A stretch of DNA of 64,000 nucleotides from Candidatus Gastranaerophilales bacterium (GTDB lineage: Bacteria; Cyanobacteriota; Vampirovibrionia; Gastranaerophilales; Gastranaerophilaceae): positions 62,001 to 126,000 of the forward strand of contig CAJOJE010000003.1 of NCBI GenBank assembly GCA_905234865.1, read 5' to 3'. Shown piece by piece: positions 42,810 to 52,238 of this stretch. A program made the position numbers and the translations under genes. A model generated the notes under the pieces. The model was not told the DNA's origin, did no database searches, and was given only the letters and a program-made list of their open reading frames with translations. Within the stretch, counting starts at the first letter, position 1. Each line of letters opens with the position of its first letter.

Positions 42810-43711
42810 AAAAAATTACACTTATAATATTATTGTTTTTAATTCAAGGTGTTGCCTTTTCAAAAGACACGGAACCCGTATTTGCGAATGCGGAAACCGT
42901 CGCCGAAAACGCCGTTCAAACCGAAAACAACAAAAACAAAGACAAAAACGACATCGATTATTATATGAATAAATATAAAAAATTAAAAGCAAAAAATAAA
43001 GACGAAAAGGCTTTTGAAGCTCTAAAAAGCGCTTATTCGCTGGACAAAACAAATTACGATACGTTGTCTGAAATAATAAAAGTTTTAATTAATGAAAACA
43101 AACCCGATGAAGCGATAAAATATTTTGAACAATCGCTTTTATCAAACCCCGAATTTGAAAGTTCGCCCGAAATTTTATCTTATATGGCACAGGTTTATAT
43201 TTTATCGGGAGATTTGAATAATGCGCTTAATTACCAATTGAAAGCAATAGAGCTCGATAAAGATAATAAAGAAAATTACGTTACTTTAGGAAAAATTTAT
43301 CTTGAACTCGGCAAATGGTTAAACAGCGTAAACGCTTTTGAATATGCCATTTCCGGCAATATTCCGAAAGATGCGGAATGTTATAATTTTATAGGAATTG
43401 CAAACGTAAAAAGAAAAAATTATGCGCAGGCAATTTCAAATTTTGAAAAATCCGCCGAATTAAAAGAAGGATTTTCAAATCTTGCAAATCTTGCCAAAAC
43501 ATATAAAGCAAAAGGCGATTGGGGAGATTACCGCAAAACTTTGGATAAAATTCAATTATCATATTTAAAAAAACCGAAAGAATTTATTTATCTTGCAAAT
43601 GAATACCAAAGAATTAACATAGAAAAATCAAACGAAATCATAAACAAAGGTCTTGAATTATTCCCGAAAGAACCTACTTTAAGAGAAATGGCACAAAGAA
43701 ACAAAAAATAG
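42806..43711 (+). CDS. Exported TPR-repeat protein
   Basis: 301 residues. Signal peptide (KKITLIILLFLIQGVAFSKD), a short Asn/Lys-rich linker, then TPR repeats (LSYMAQVYILSGDLNNALNYQLKAIELD, YVTLGKIYLELGKWLNSVNAFEYAI, YNFIGIANVKRKNYAQAISNFEKSAEL). Probably periplasmic; no lipobox Cys. Its ATG overlaps the tmk stop (ATGA). It is the fourth TPR protein in this window, and the second with a signal peptide. Partners are unknown. Confidence 0.85.
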   Translation: MKKITLIILLFLIQGVAFSKDTEPVFANAETVAENAVQTENNKNKDKNDIDYYMNKYKKLKAKNKDEKAFEALKSAYSLDKTNYDTLSEIIKVLINENKPDEAIKYFEQSLLSNPEFESSPEILSYMAQVYILSGDLNNALNYQLKAIELDKDNKENYVTLGKIYLELGKWLNSVNAFEYAISGNIPKDAECYNFIGIANVKRKNYAQAISNFEKSAELKEGFSNLANLAKTYKAKGDWGDYRKTLDKIQLSYLKKPKEFIYLANEYQRINIEKSNEIINKGLELFPKEPTLREMAQRNKK

Positions 43712-43803
43712 TTTTTACGGGGGAACTTAATAAATTTTAAATATATCTTTAATTAAAACGATATTCATGGGAAAATTTATTTAACATTGTGTAAGGTTTT
43801 ATT

Positions 43804-45087
43804 ATGAAAAAAGATTTAAAGGCGGTAATACTCGCAGCAGGCAAGGGTACAAGAATGAAATCAAAAACCCCGAAGGTTTTGCATGAAATTTTTAATAAAC
43901 CGCTTATTGCAAGGGTTATAGAAGCGACAAATAAAACAGGCTCCGTTGAAAACATTGTCGTTATAGGACATGGCGGAGAACTTGTTGAAAAATATTTATC
44001 TCAGAATTATAAAAATTCAACCATAGTAGTTCAAAAAGAACAGTTAGGAACAGGACATGCCGTAAAAACAGCGAACGAGAAACTGAAAAATTACAAAGGC
44101 AATGTCCTTATTTTATGCGGCGACACACCGTTAATAAAAAAAGAAACTTTGATTGATTTTGTAAACTTTCACAACGAAAACAACTCCGATATAACGGTTA
44201 TGAGCGCCGTTTTTGATAATCCGAAAGGATACGGCAGAATAATAAGAAATAAAAACGATGAGCTCGAAGAAATCATCGAAGAAAAAGACGCAGACGAAAA
44301 CGTAAAAAAAATAAAAGAAGTCAATGCGGGTGTATATTGCATAAACTGGGAAACATCAAGCATCGGAATTGATGAAATAAAAAACAATAACGCACAAAAA
44401 GAATACTATATAACGGATATTATTAAATGGGGAAAAATTAACAATAAAAGAGTTTTTCCTTACACAATAAACGACTCCGATGAAATTTTCGGAATAAATT
44501 CAAGAGAAAATTTAGCCGAAGCAGTGCAAATTTTGAGAAAAAGAAAATTAAAAGAGCTTATGGATGAAGGAGTAACAATAGTTGATACAAATACGACTTA
44601 TATTTCTCCCGAAACTCAAATTGAACCCGACACGATAATTCTGCCTTCCGTTGTAATCGAAGGAGAAAATAAAATCGGCAAAAATTGCAAAATCGGTCCT
44701 TTTTCGCATTTAAGAGGGGATTGCACAATAGAGGACAACGTAAAAATCGGAAATTTTGTTGAGCTTAAAAAAGCACATGTTAAATCCCGCACAAACGTTT
44801 GCCACTTAACTTACATAGGCGACAGCGAGCTTGGAGAAAACGTAAACATAGGCGCAGGAACAATTACGGCAAATTACGATTCAAGAACAAAAATAAAGTC
44901 AAAAACAATAATAGAAAACGGTGCTTCAATCGGCTCAAATACGGTTATGGTGGCTCCCGTCACAATAGGAGAAAATGCTCTAATCGGAGCAGGCTCAATC
45001 ATCACTAAAGATGTCGGAGCTAATTCCTTGGGTCTTACAAGAGCGCCCCAAAAAGAAATTAAAAATTACATAAACAAAGGAGAATAA
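43804..45087 (+). CDS. glmU: Bifunctional GlmU: GlcN-1-P acetyltransferase / GlcNAc-1-P uridyltransferase
   Basis: 427 residues. It makes UDP-GlcNAc for peptidoglycan and lipopolysaccharide. The N-terminal uridyltransferase begins with LAAGKGTRMKSKTPKVLHEI, with QLGTGHAV and LCGDTPL further on. The C-terminal left-handed beta helix (hexapeptide repeats such as IGKNCKIGPFSHLRGD and NVNIGAGTITANYD) performs acetylation. It is slightly shorter than E. coli GlmU (456), mainly at the C-terminus. An AAGG ribosome site lies seven bases upstream. The stop is one base before prs, so they form an operon. Confidence 0.96.
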   Translation: MKKDLKAVILAAGKGTRMKSKTPKVLHEIFNKPLIARVIEATNKTGSVENIVVIGHGGELVEKYLSQNYKNSTIVVQKEQLGTGHAVKTANEKLKNYKGNVLILCGDTPLIKKETLIDFVNFHNENNSDITVMSAVFDNPKGYGRIIRNKNDELEEIIEEKDADENVKKIKEVNAGVYCINWETSSIGIDEIKNNNAQKEYYITDIIKWGKINNKRVFPYTINDSDEIFGINSRENLAEAVQILRKRKLKELMDEGVTIVDTNTTYISPETQIEPDTIILPSVVIEGENKIGKNCKIGPFSHLRGDCTIEDNVKIGNFVELKKAHVKSRTNVCHLTYIGDSELGENVNIGAGTITANYDSRTKIKSKTIIENGASIGSNTVMVAPVTIGENALIGAGSIITKDVGANSLGLTRAPQKEIKNYINKGE

Positions 45088-45088
45088 A

Positions 45089-46108
45089 ATGAGTGCTTCA
45101 GCTCAAGTTTTGTCGGAAAGACAGCAAAATATACTTCCAACCCATGAAATAAAACTTTTTTCGGGAAGGTCAAACCCCGTTTTAGCCGAAGAAATCGCAA
45201 AATATTTAGGAACATCCGTCGGCCCGATGATTATTAAAAATTTTTCCGACGGTGAAACTTACGTTCAAATTCAAGACTCGATAAGAGGAGATGATGTTTT
45301 TGTGGTTCAGCCGATATGCAATCCCGTTAACGAAAATTTGGTCGAACTTTTAATTATAATTGACGCATTTAAAAGAGCTTCCGCAAAAACCATAACAGCC
45401 GTTATTCCATACTACGGTTACGCAAGACAAGACAGAAAAACAACGGGCAGAGAAGCAATTACGGCAAAACTCGTTGCCGACCTTTTAACAACCGCAGGAG
45501 CAAACAGAGTTCTCGCAATGGATTTACATACGGGTCAAATTCAAGGCTTCTTCAATATTTTGGTTGACCATATTTATGCAACAAGTATAATAGTAAATTA
45601 CATCAAAAATTTAAACCTCAATCAAGAAGAGCTCGTTGCCGTTTCTCCCGATACGGGCGGCGTTCAAAGAACAAGAGTTTTTGCAAAACAACTTTCATGT
45701 CCGCTTGCAATAATTGATAAAAGAAGAACTCAACACAATGTTGCGGTAGCAGATCATGTGATTGGCGAAGTTAAAGGCAAAATTTGCGTTATGTTTGATG
45801 ATATGATTGATACGGCAGGAACAATTTGCGAAGCAAGCAAGCTCTTAATTAAAGAAGGCGCAAAAGAAGTATATGTTTGTGCGGTACACCCCGTATTTTC
45901 GGGACCTGCGCTTCAAAGATTAAACGACGCTCCGATTAAAGAAGTTATCGTAACAAATACAATTCCTTTATCACAAAATGAATATATCCCGGAAAAAATT
46001 ACTCAATTATCGGTGGCACCGTTGCTTGGAGAAGCAATTTCAAGAATTCACGACGATCAATCGGTAAGTTCTTTGTTTGGATTTGAAAAGGAATATAAAA
46101 CTAATTAA
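45089..46108 (+). CDS. prs: Ribose-phosphate pyrophosphokinase (PRPP synthetase)
   Basis: 339 residues, class I. It makes PRPP for nucleotide, His and Trp synthesis. Motifs: KLFSGRSNPVLAEEIAKYLG, FSDGETYVQI, PYYGYARQDRKTTGREAITAK with the flexible loop, MDLHTGQIQGFF and the PRPP-binding loop VMFDDMIDTAGTICEA. About 20 extra N-terminal residues precede the core. Co-transcribed with glmU upstream and the glycosylase downstream (TAATG overlap). Confidence 0.97.
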   Translation: MSASAQVLSERQQNILPTHEIKLFSGRSNPVLAEEIAKYLGTSVGPMIIKNFSDGETYVQIQDSIRGDDVFVVQPICNPVNENLVELLIIIDAFKRASAKTITAVIPYYGYARQDRKTTGREAITAKLVADLLTTAGANRVLAMDLHTGQIQGFFNILVDHIYATSIIVNYIKNLNLNQEELVAVSPDTGGVQRTRVFAKQLSCPLAIIDKRRTQHNVAVADHVIGEVKGKICVMFDDMIDTAGTICEASKLLIKEGAKEVYVCAVHPVFSGPALQRLNDAPIKEVIVTNTIPLSQNEYIPEKITQLSVAPLLGEAISRIHDDQSVSSLFGFEKEYKTN

Positions 46109-46674
46109 TGCTGAAAGAATTAAAAGAAAAATTAAAAGATTGCACAAATTGCTCCCTATGTAGTTCAAGGAGCAATATTGTGTTTTCTGACGGGTCCGAA
46201 AACGCTAAAATTATTTTAATCGGAGAAGCTCCGGGCGCCGATGAAGATAAATCGGGCATACCTTTTGTGGGGAGAGCGGGCAAGCTCTTAAACGAATTTT
46301 TATCAAATGCCGGAATTGACAGAAAAAAAGATTTATACATAATAAATACGGTAAAATGCAGACCGCCCGAAAACAGAAAACCCACAAAAGAAGAAAAAAA
46401 CGCTTGCGGTAAAAATCTCGAAGCACAAATTAAAGCGGTTAATCCAAAAGTAATTATTTTGTGCGGAGCGACTGCGTTTGAGAGTTTTATTGATGATAAA
46501 AAAATGACAATTTCAAAAGCAAGAGGTCAAATTTTTGAATATAAAAACGGAATAAAATTAATTCCCGTTTTTCATCCGTCGTTTCTTTTAAGAAAACATT
46601 CGACAGAGCCGAATTCGCCCAGAGATTTAACTTTGAAAGATTTGATACTGGCGAAAGAATTGTCAAATTTGTAA
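46108..46674 (+). CDS. Uracil-DNA glycosylase, family 4 (Fe-S type)
   Basis: 188 residues. It removes uracil from DNA. A 4Fe-4S cluster is expected from Cys12 and Cys15 (CTNCSLC) plus the later cysteines in NTVKCRPPENR and KNACGKNLEAQ. The catalytic/uracil-pocket motifs are GEAPGADEDKSGIPFVGRAGKLL and VFHPSFLLR, both standard for type-4 enzymes. Last gene of the glmU-prs unit; its start shares a base with the prs stop. Confidence 0.93.
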   Translation: MLKELKEKLKDCTNCSLCSSRSNIVFSDGSENAKIILIGEAPGADEDKSGIPFVGRAGKLLNEFLSNAGIDRKKDLYIINTVKCRPPENRKPTKEEKNACGKNLEAQIKAVNPKVIILCGATAFESFIDDKKMTISKARGQIFEYKNGIKLIPVFHPSFLLRKHSTEPNSPRDLTLKDLILAKELSNL

Positions 46675-46738
46675 AAAAACAAGGTTTGATGTAAAATACT
46701 GATTAATACGGGAAAAATATCGGATTGGATTAAATAAC

Positions 46739-49700
46739 ATGAGTACCAACAATTTAGAGGTAAGAGTAAACGAACTTACAAATGCTGTAAGAAATTTATC
46801 CAGCAGACCAATGTTGACTTCAGGCGATATAAATAATCTTTTAAACAATTTGTCGACAAGGTTTGAAAACATTAATTCAAACAGCGTTGATAATATTCAG
46901 GACTTAATGTTAAATGCTCTTGAAAAACAGCGCCAAGAGGTTCAGGAGAGGTTTTCAACTTTTGAAACTTTTATAGCATCCGTTGAAAAGGTTGTTCAAA
47001 ATCCGAAATTAGACTCAGATATAACAAGAATTTTAAATGATATTGAAGCCCTGTATTCAAAAATGAATAATCAAGAGCTTATTTACGACAGCGTTAAAAA
47101 GGGGCTTGAAACTCTTAAAAATTCATCCGCTTCAATTCAAATTACAAAATTAAGCGATGAAATTCTCTCAATTTCAAAATCATACGACGGAATTGCAGAA
47201 GTCTTAAACAATAATTTTGAAGAATTTTTGAAACGTGTTGAAACCCTAAGTTCAAGAGAAGAATTTCAAAGATTGAGATATTATCTTGAAACAATCGAAA
47301 GCAATCAAAACGTTTTGGTTTCAGCAATGAACGTAGTAAGCGACAAACAGGAAGAAATCAAAAACATAATACGTCAATCGGGACAAAACCAAACAAAAGA
47401 AAAATTTGAACAACTTCAAACCGATTTAGCTCAAATTGAACAGCAGCTTATCGACTTAACTTCAAAAAAAGATTTGGAACTTGTTGAAAGCAAAATTAAC
47501 GCAATCTTTAATCTCTTGAGTGATATTAAATCGAGTATTGATAATCCCGACAAAGACGGTGTTCAAGCAATTATTCAAACACAATTAAATAAATTAATCG
47601 GCAAAATCGAAGAATTAAAAATTGATTCGAATTCTTCTTTAGGGGAAGATATTATTCGTTTATACACTTCCGTTGCCGAATTTAAAGAAGGAATTTTTTC
47701 AACTTTAAACAATAAATTAAACGAAATTTCTTCAAATTTTGATGCAAGCTTTGATAAAATTTCAAGCTCGCTTTTAAATTCAAACATAAGCACAAACGAC
47801 AACGTAACCAATATGATTGGAGAAGTTCAAAAGTTAAACAGTATTCTCCAAGACGATTTCACATCCAAAGCGGATGATATAAAGCAAGAAATCGAAAAAA
47901 CAAACCAAGCAAGTACGATAACCGTAATTAACGCCATTAAATCCGAATGCGACGGTCTTTTGGACGAACTTAGCCATATAAGCGGAAAAGTAGATAACAG
48001 AGAACTTTTAAGTTCTATTGAAGCAATTAAAAATTCTTCAAACAAAGATGAAATTTTATCCGAATTAAAGAAAATTCAGGATGTAACCAATTTTGAAACA
48101 ATTGCAAAAGAACTTTCTTCAATCGTGAAAAGTGAAGAACTTGCCCCCATTTATCAAAAACTGGAAGCATTGAACGAACTTAATTCAATAAAAGAAAACA
48201 TTGCGCAAAATGCAAAAAGTGAAGAAATAATTGAAATTAATCAAAAACTGAACGCTCTAAGAGAAGTTGAACAGATAAAAGCCGAGATTTCAACCGTCTC
48301 AAAAAGCGATGAAGTTAATGCCGTTTCGCAAAAGCTGGAACATATCAAAGAAATTTTAAACGACAAAACGACTCATGACGTAAGCGAAACCTATTTTAAA
48401 GACATTCAGGATAAATTATCGAATTTGATTGAAGTAACGGGGATAATTCAAAATAACTCCGCCGAAGAAAAAATCAAAGATGTTAATGATAAAGTTTCTC
48501 TTTTGGTTGAACTTATTAAAAATATTTCCAATGTATCAATTGAAGAACAAATTAATGCTCTTGAGCAGAACGTTTTAACTCAAGGGCTTGAAAACGCCAA
48601 GAGAACAACCGATTTTATATTGGAATTTCAAACAAATATTCAAGAGGACATTGAAGGACTTAAAAAAATCCTTGAAAGCAACGACAATTCAGCTTCTAAC
48701 GATGCGATAACCTCAGCCGTTACCGAACTTGAAGCGGTTTTGCATTCAAAATTAAGCTCAATTTGTGACATAGTCGAAAATATTAAAGGCGGCACAAAAG
48801 AAGAAGTTAAAGCCGAAGTTCAAGACTCTTTAAATAATTTCAAGCCTGAAATTAAAGAACTTATAAAAGAGCTTTTAGATAAAGCGGAAGCCGATAAATT
48901 CGACTCGTTAAGCACGTTTATAAAAAACCAATCCGAAGAATTAAAAATTGATATTTCATCATATTTAAAACAAGAAGCGGAAATTTTAACAACGCTTACA
49001 AACGAAAAAAATGACGCTTTAAATAATGAAATTCTTGAAAAAATTGCAAGAATTGCAGATATTAAAGATAATTCCAAAGACAAAGAAGAAATATCAAGAA
49101 AAATCTTAGAGGACTTATATGAAGTTATCAACAGTTCTAATGTTATAAAAACAGGGATTGACGAAAGCGGAAATATCTTAAACGAATTAAAAGAAAGAAT
49201 CGAAGATATTAATGCAAATTTTGCGGCTGCAATTTCAAAAAATAAAGAAGAATTGATTAATTTAATTAATCAAAACGCAGCTCCCGTTGAAAGCGCTCAA
49301 ACGGATAAACTTTTAGAAAACGGTTATGTTCTTAAAGAAAATCTTGAAAGATTAAGCGAAGTAACCGAAGAAATCAACGAAAAAGTTTCAATCAACAGCG
49401 ACAAAATCAATAAATCAATTGAAGATAAATTTGATTTAATCGGCGAACATCTTGAACTTATAGGAACAAGAACTTCTAATTTATCCTATCTTGATAACAA
49501 TTCAAATATTGAAGAACATATAAAAACAATTACGGATAAAATCGAAAGTCATTGCAACGAAATTAAAGATTTCGTCGACTTAAAAGACTCATCCGTTGTC
49601 GAAAACATTAAACTTATCGGCGAAAACATTGCAAGTATTAATTCAAAAGTATCAAAAGAAGAAAACACAAGCAATATTACGGAAGAAATCAAAAACGTTA

Positions 49701-50683
49701 TTGACGATATTAGAAAAGAATTTCAAGAAGCAAAAGATACGGCAATTAACGAACTTAAAGAAGAAATTCAAAAAATTACCGAAAAAAATTCGAGCATTGA
49801 AGAATTAATCGAATATTCTACCGAAAACTCGGACAACAGAGTTTTAGAATTATTAACATCTAACAGAGAAATTTACAAAGAGAATTTAGACGAAAAAACG
49901 GAAGCTCTATCCAAAAAATTCGATGAAGCGATTAGTGAAATTTATCATAGAGTTGACGAAAAAGTTTATGAAATCATAAGCAGAAATAACGACATCATAA
50001 GAGATGAGTTGAAAATGAACACGACCAATTCTCAAAAATTATTATCAAGAGAATTGGAAGAAAAAATTTCTAAAATTGAAAACTATTTTTCAAACTCAAA
50101 AGAAGAAAACAGTGAGCATGTCTATACCATGGCTGATATGGAAACCGACATCGCAAAAATTAAAATCGGTCTTGAAAAAAATAATAAATTAAGTAATTTT
50201 AAAGAATTTGCGACAAGACTTGTTGAATTAAAAAATATCAATCTCGAAAGTGCAAAAATTTCCAGAGCAATCGGCTCTGATATTATGCGTTTTGATAATT
50301 GGATTAAAAATGCAACCGCAAAAATTGACCATCTTGCAGCAAAAATCGAAAAATCAGACAAAATCAGAATGGAAGATTACAAAGCAAGAATAATGCAAGG
50401 CGAAAAAAATAATATTTCGCCGCACAAACTTGAAGAAGTTCTGACAAATGTTTATAAAAAATACAGAATACAAGAGATGAAAATTGAAGAGTTGATGTCA
50501 AAAATTGACTCTGTATACCAAAAGCAAAACGAATCATTCAATGCAAAAGAGTTTATTGATATTTTCTACGATAATACACAAAAAACTCAAGGCATGGTAG
50601 CAAGAATGGATGCTCTTGAAGACAAAATAGATTTAATTCAGGCAAAAATAGACCATATTATATCATCTTGCATTGATGAATAA
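46739..50683 (+). CDS. Very long coiled-coil protein of unknown function
   Basis: 1314 residues, almost all predicted amphipathic helix or coiled coil, very rich in Glu, Lys, Ile, Asn and Ser. No signal peptide, membrane helix or catalytic motif seen. Around residues 464-550 there are near-tandem repeats of about 29 residues (KSEELAPIYQKLEALNEL, KSEEIIEINQKLNALREV, KSDEVNAVSQKLEHIKEI). The C-terminal 250 residues are more basic and less repetitive and may be a globular or self-association region. Codon use matches its neighbours. A TAAAAT box near 46692 is the likely promoter; a strong terminator follows. A cytoskeletal or structural role is plausible but unproven. Confidence 0.85.
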   Translation: MSTNNLEVRVNELTNAVRNLSSRPMLTSGDINNLLNNLSTRFENINSNSVDNIQDLMLNALEKQRQEVQERFSTFETFIASVEKVVQNPKLDSDITRILNDIEALYSKMNNQELIYDSVKKGLETLKNSSASIQITKLSDEILSISKSYDGIAEVLNNNFEEFLKRVETLSSREEFQRLRYYLETIESNQNVLVSAMNVVSDKQEEIKNIIRQSGQNQTKEKFEQLQTDLAQIEQQLIDLTSKKDLELVESKINAIFNLLSDIKSSIDNPDKDGVQAIIQTQLNKLIGKIEELKIDSNSSLGEDIIRLYTSVAEFKEGIFSTLNNKLNEISSNFDASFDKISSSLLNSNISTNDNVTNMIGEVQKLNSILQDDFTSKADDIKQEIEKTNQASTITVINAIKSECDGLLDELSHISGKVDNRELLSSIEAIKNSSNKDEILSELKKIQDVTNFETIAKELSSIVKSEELAPIYQKLEALNELNSIKENIAQNAKSEEIIEINQKLNALREVEQIKAEISTVSKSDEVNAVSQKLEHIKEILNDKTTHDVSETYFKDIQDKLSNLIEVTGIIQNNSAEEKIKDVNDKVSLLVELIKNISNVSIEEQINALEQNVLTQGLENAKRTTDFILEFQTNIQEDIEGLKKILESNDNSASNDAITSAVTELEAVLHSKLSSICDIVENIKGGTKEEVKAEVQDSLNNFKPEIKELIKELLDKAEADKFDSLSTFIKNQSEELKIDISSYLKQEAEILTTLTNEKNDALNNEILEKIARIADIKDNSKDKEEISRKILEDLYEVINSSNVIKTGIDESGNILNELKERIEDINANFAAAISKNKEELINLINQNAAPVESAQTDKLLENGYVLKENLERLSEVTEEINEKVSINSDKINKSIEDKFDLIGEHLELIGTRTSNLSYLDNNSNIEEHIKTITDKIESHCNEIKDFVDLKDSSVVENIKLIGENIASINSKVSKEENTSNITEEIKNVIDDIRKEFQEAKDTAINELKEEIQKITEKNSSIEELIEYSTENSDNRVLELLTSNREIYKENLDEKTEALSKKFDEAISEIYHRVDEKVYEIISRNNDIIRDELKMNTTNSQKLLSRELEEKISKIENYFSNSKEENSEHVYTMADMETDIAKIKIGLEKNNKLSNFKEFATRLVELKNINLESAKISRAIGSDIMRFDNWIKNATAKIDHLAAKIEKSDKIRMEDYKARIMQGEKNNISPHKLEEVLTNVYKKYRIQEMKIEELMSKIDSVYQKQNESFNAKEFIDIFYDNTQKTQGMVARMDALEDKIDLIQAKIDHIISSCIDE

Positions 50684-50711
50684 TTGTATTTAAAGCTATA
50701 CTTTCAATAAC

Positions 50712-50740
50712 AAAAAGCAAACCTAAACGGTTTGCTTTTT
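50712..50740. terminator. Bidirectional terminator between the coiled-coil gene and map
   Basis: AAAAAGCAAACC pairs perfectly with GGTTTGCTTTTT (12 bp, 5-nt loop) with A/T runs on both sides, serving both convergent transcripts. Confidence 0.88.
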
Positions 50741-50764
50741 TAAGTTTTAAATTGTTCATATATT

Positions 50765-51511
50765 TTATAGTTTAGTTAAAATTAAAGGTTCGCTTTCTCC
50801 TGCCATAACGGTATGTTCAAAATGAGCGGAAGGCAATTTATCTTTTGTGATTACCGTCCATTCATCCCCCAAAACCATTACATCATCAACCCCTAAATTT
50901 AACATAGGTTCAATTGCAATGACGTTTCCCGCTTTTATTTTTGTCTTACTTCCGACACGATAATTATACAAGAAAGGTTCTTCATGCATGTTATGACCAA
51001 CGCCATGACCGCCATATTGACGAACTATCCCAAATTTTCCTTCGTTTGCAACATCTTCTATTGCGCCTGAAACATCATCCAAAACGTTTCCTTCTATCAT
51101 TTTTGAAATACCTGCGTATAAAGCTCTTTCGGTATATTCTAAAAGTTTTTGAACTTTAGAATCAATTTCCCCCACAGGGTAGGTCCAAGCTCCATCGCCT
51201 ACAAGCCCCCTGTAAGTTGCGCCGACATCAATGGAAATAACATCTCCCTCTTTTAAAATTCTTTTTTCGGACGGAATTCCATGGACGACTTCTTCGTTAA
51301 TTGAAGCACAAATTGAAGCGGGAAACCCATGATAACCCAAAAATGTCGGGGTTGCTTTATTGTCCTTAATTATTTCGTAAGCAATTTTATCAAGGTCCAG
51401 TGTCGACATCCCCGGTTTTATAACATTTTTCATTTCAGCATGAACCTTTGCAACAATAGAACCTGCTATTTTCATTAATTTAATTTCTTCTCTTGATTTT
51501 TTAGCTACCAT
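50765..51511 (-). CDS. map: Methionine aminopeptidase type I
   Basis: 248 residues. It removes the initiator Met from nascent proteins. The metal ligands are visible: D in VISIDVGATYRGLVGDGAWTY (two Asp), His in GGHGVGHNMHEEPF, Glu in AIEPML and Glu in WTVITKDKLPSAHFEHT region. Last gene of the ribosomal/secretion cluster; a terminator-like hairpin lies between adk and map. Confidence 0.96.
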   Translation of the reverse strand: MVAKKSREEIKLMKIAGSIVAKVHAEMKNVIKPGMSTLDLDKIAYEIIKDNKATPTFLGYHGFPASICASINEEVVHGIPSEKRILKEGDVISIDVGATYRGLVGDGAWTYPVGEIDSKVQKLLEYTERALYAGISKMIEGNVLDDVSGAIEDVANEGKFGIVRQYGGHGVGHNMHEEPFLYNYRVGSKTKIKAGNVIAIEPMLNLGVDDVMVLGDEWTVITKDKLPSAHFEHTVMAGESEPLILTKL

Positions 51512-51547
51512 ATTATGTCTCTTTTCTAATTTTTAGTATGTCACTAA

Positions 51548-51570
51548 AAAAGGCGAGGTATTCGCCTTTT
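51548..51570 (-). terminator. Hairpin between adk and map
   Basis: AAAAGGCGA pairs with TCGCCTTTT (9 bp, 5-nt loop), overlapping the adk stop codon and followed on the minus strand by T-rich sequence. It should reduce read-through into map, which lies 37 bp further on, so map may have a second promoter. Confidence 0.65.
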
Positions 51571-52228
51571 AAACTCTTATTTTAATCGTTTGAATTAATT
51601 CATCCCAAACGTCCTCAATTGCTTGATTCGCATTAACCGTTTTCAAATTTCCTCGACTCGTATAAAATCCAATTAACGGGCGAGTTTCTTTATCATAAGT
51701 TTCAAACCTTAAAAGCGCCGTTTCTTTTGTATCGTCTTTTCTTTGAATTAATTCGACATTACAATCATCACATAAATTTTGATTTTTCGGAGGATTAGTT
51801 TTTAAGTTGTAAATTTTACCGCATTTAGGGCATGAACGTCTGTTTACAAGCCTTTCAACCAAAACTTCAACAGGAATGTCAAAATAAATGGCATCCAATT
51901 CAACTTTAAAATCAAGATTGTTAATAATTTTATTCAAAGAATGAGCTTGTTCTAAACTTCTCGGAAAACCGTCCAATACAAAACCGTTTTTACAATCACT
52001 GCTTTTAAGACGATTTTCAATAACGCTTGTCACGACTTCAATAGGAACCAATTGCCCCTTATCAATGAATTTTTTTGCAATAATTCCGATTTCTGTTTCT
52101 TCTTTGATATTTTTTCTAAGCAAAGAACCGGTATCAATATGCGGCAATTTTAATTCCTTTGCCAGAAGTTCCGTCTGAGTACCTTTTCCGCAACCCGGAG
52201 GTCCTAAGAAAATAAATGCTTTTGTCAT
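51569..52228 (-). CDS. adk: Adenylate kinase (long form with zinc lid)
   Basis: 219 residues. It interconverts AMP and ATP with two ADP. P-loop GPPGCGKGTQ at residues 8-17; AMP-binding DTGSLLRKNI and GFPRSLEQA; the lid carries CPKC and CDDC, a four-cysteine zinc site of the Gram-positive/cyanobacterial type. It follows secY by ten bases in the usual secY-adk-map order. Confidence 0.97.
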   Translation of the reverse strand: MTKAFIFLGPPGCGKGTQTELLAKELKLPHIDTGSLLRKNIKEETEIGIIAKKFIDKGQLVPIEVVTSVIENRLKSSDCKNGFVLDGFPRSLEQAHSLNKIINNLDFKVELDAIYFDIPVEVLVERLVNRRSCPKCGKIYNLKTNPPKNQNLCDDCNVELIQRKDDTKETALLRFETYDKETRPLIGFYTSRGNLKTVNANQAIEDVWDELIQTIKIRV

Positions 52229-52238
52229 TGTAAACGTC

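Noticed and set aside
43792-43797. TAAGGT six bases before glmU as another leaderless -10 box
   Set aside because: It is a poor -10 match and AAGG at seven bases from the ATG is a normal Shine-Dalgarno sequence, so it was not counted as leaderless.
46692-46738. Upstream region of the giant coiled-coil gene as a riboswitch
   Set aside because: Only a TAAAAT box and a 35-base leader with no stable hairpin or known aptamer motif.
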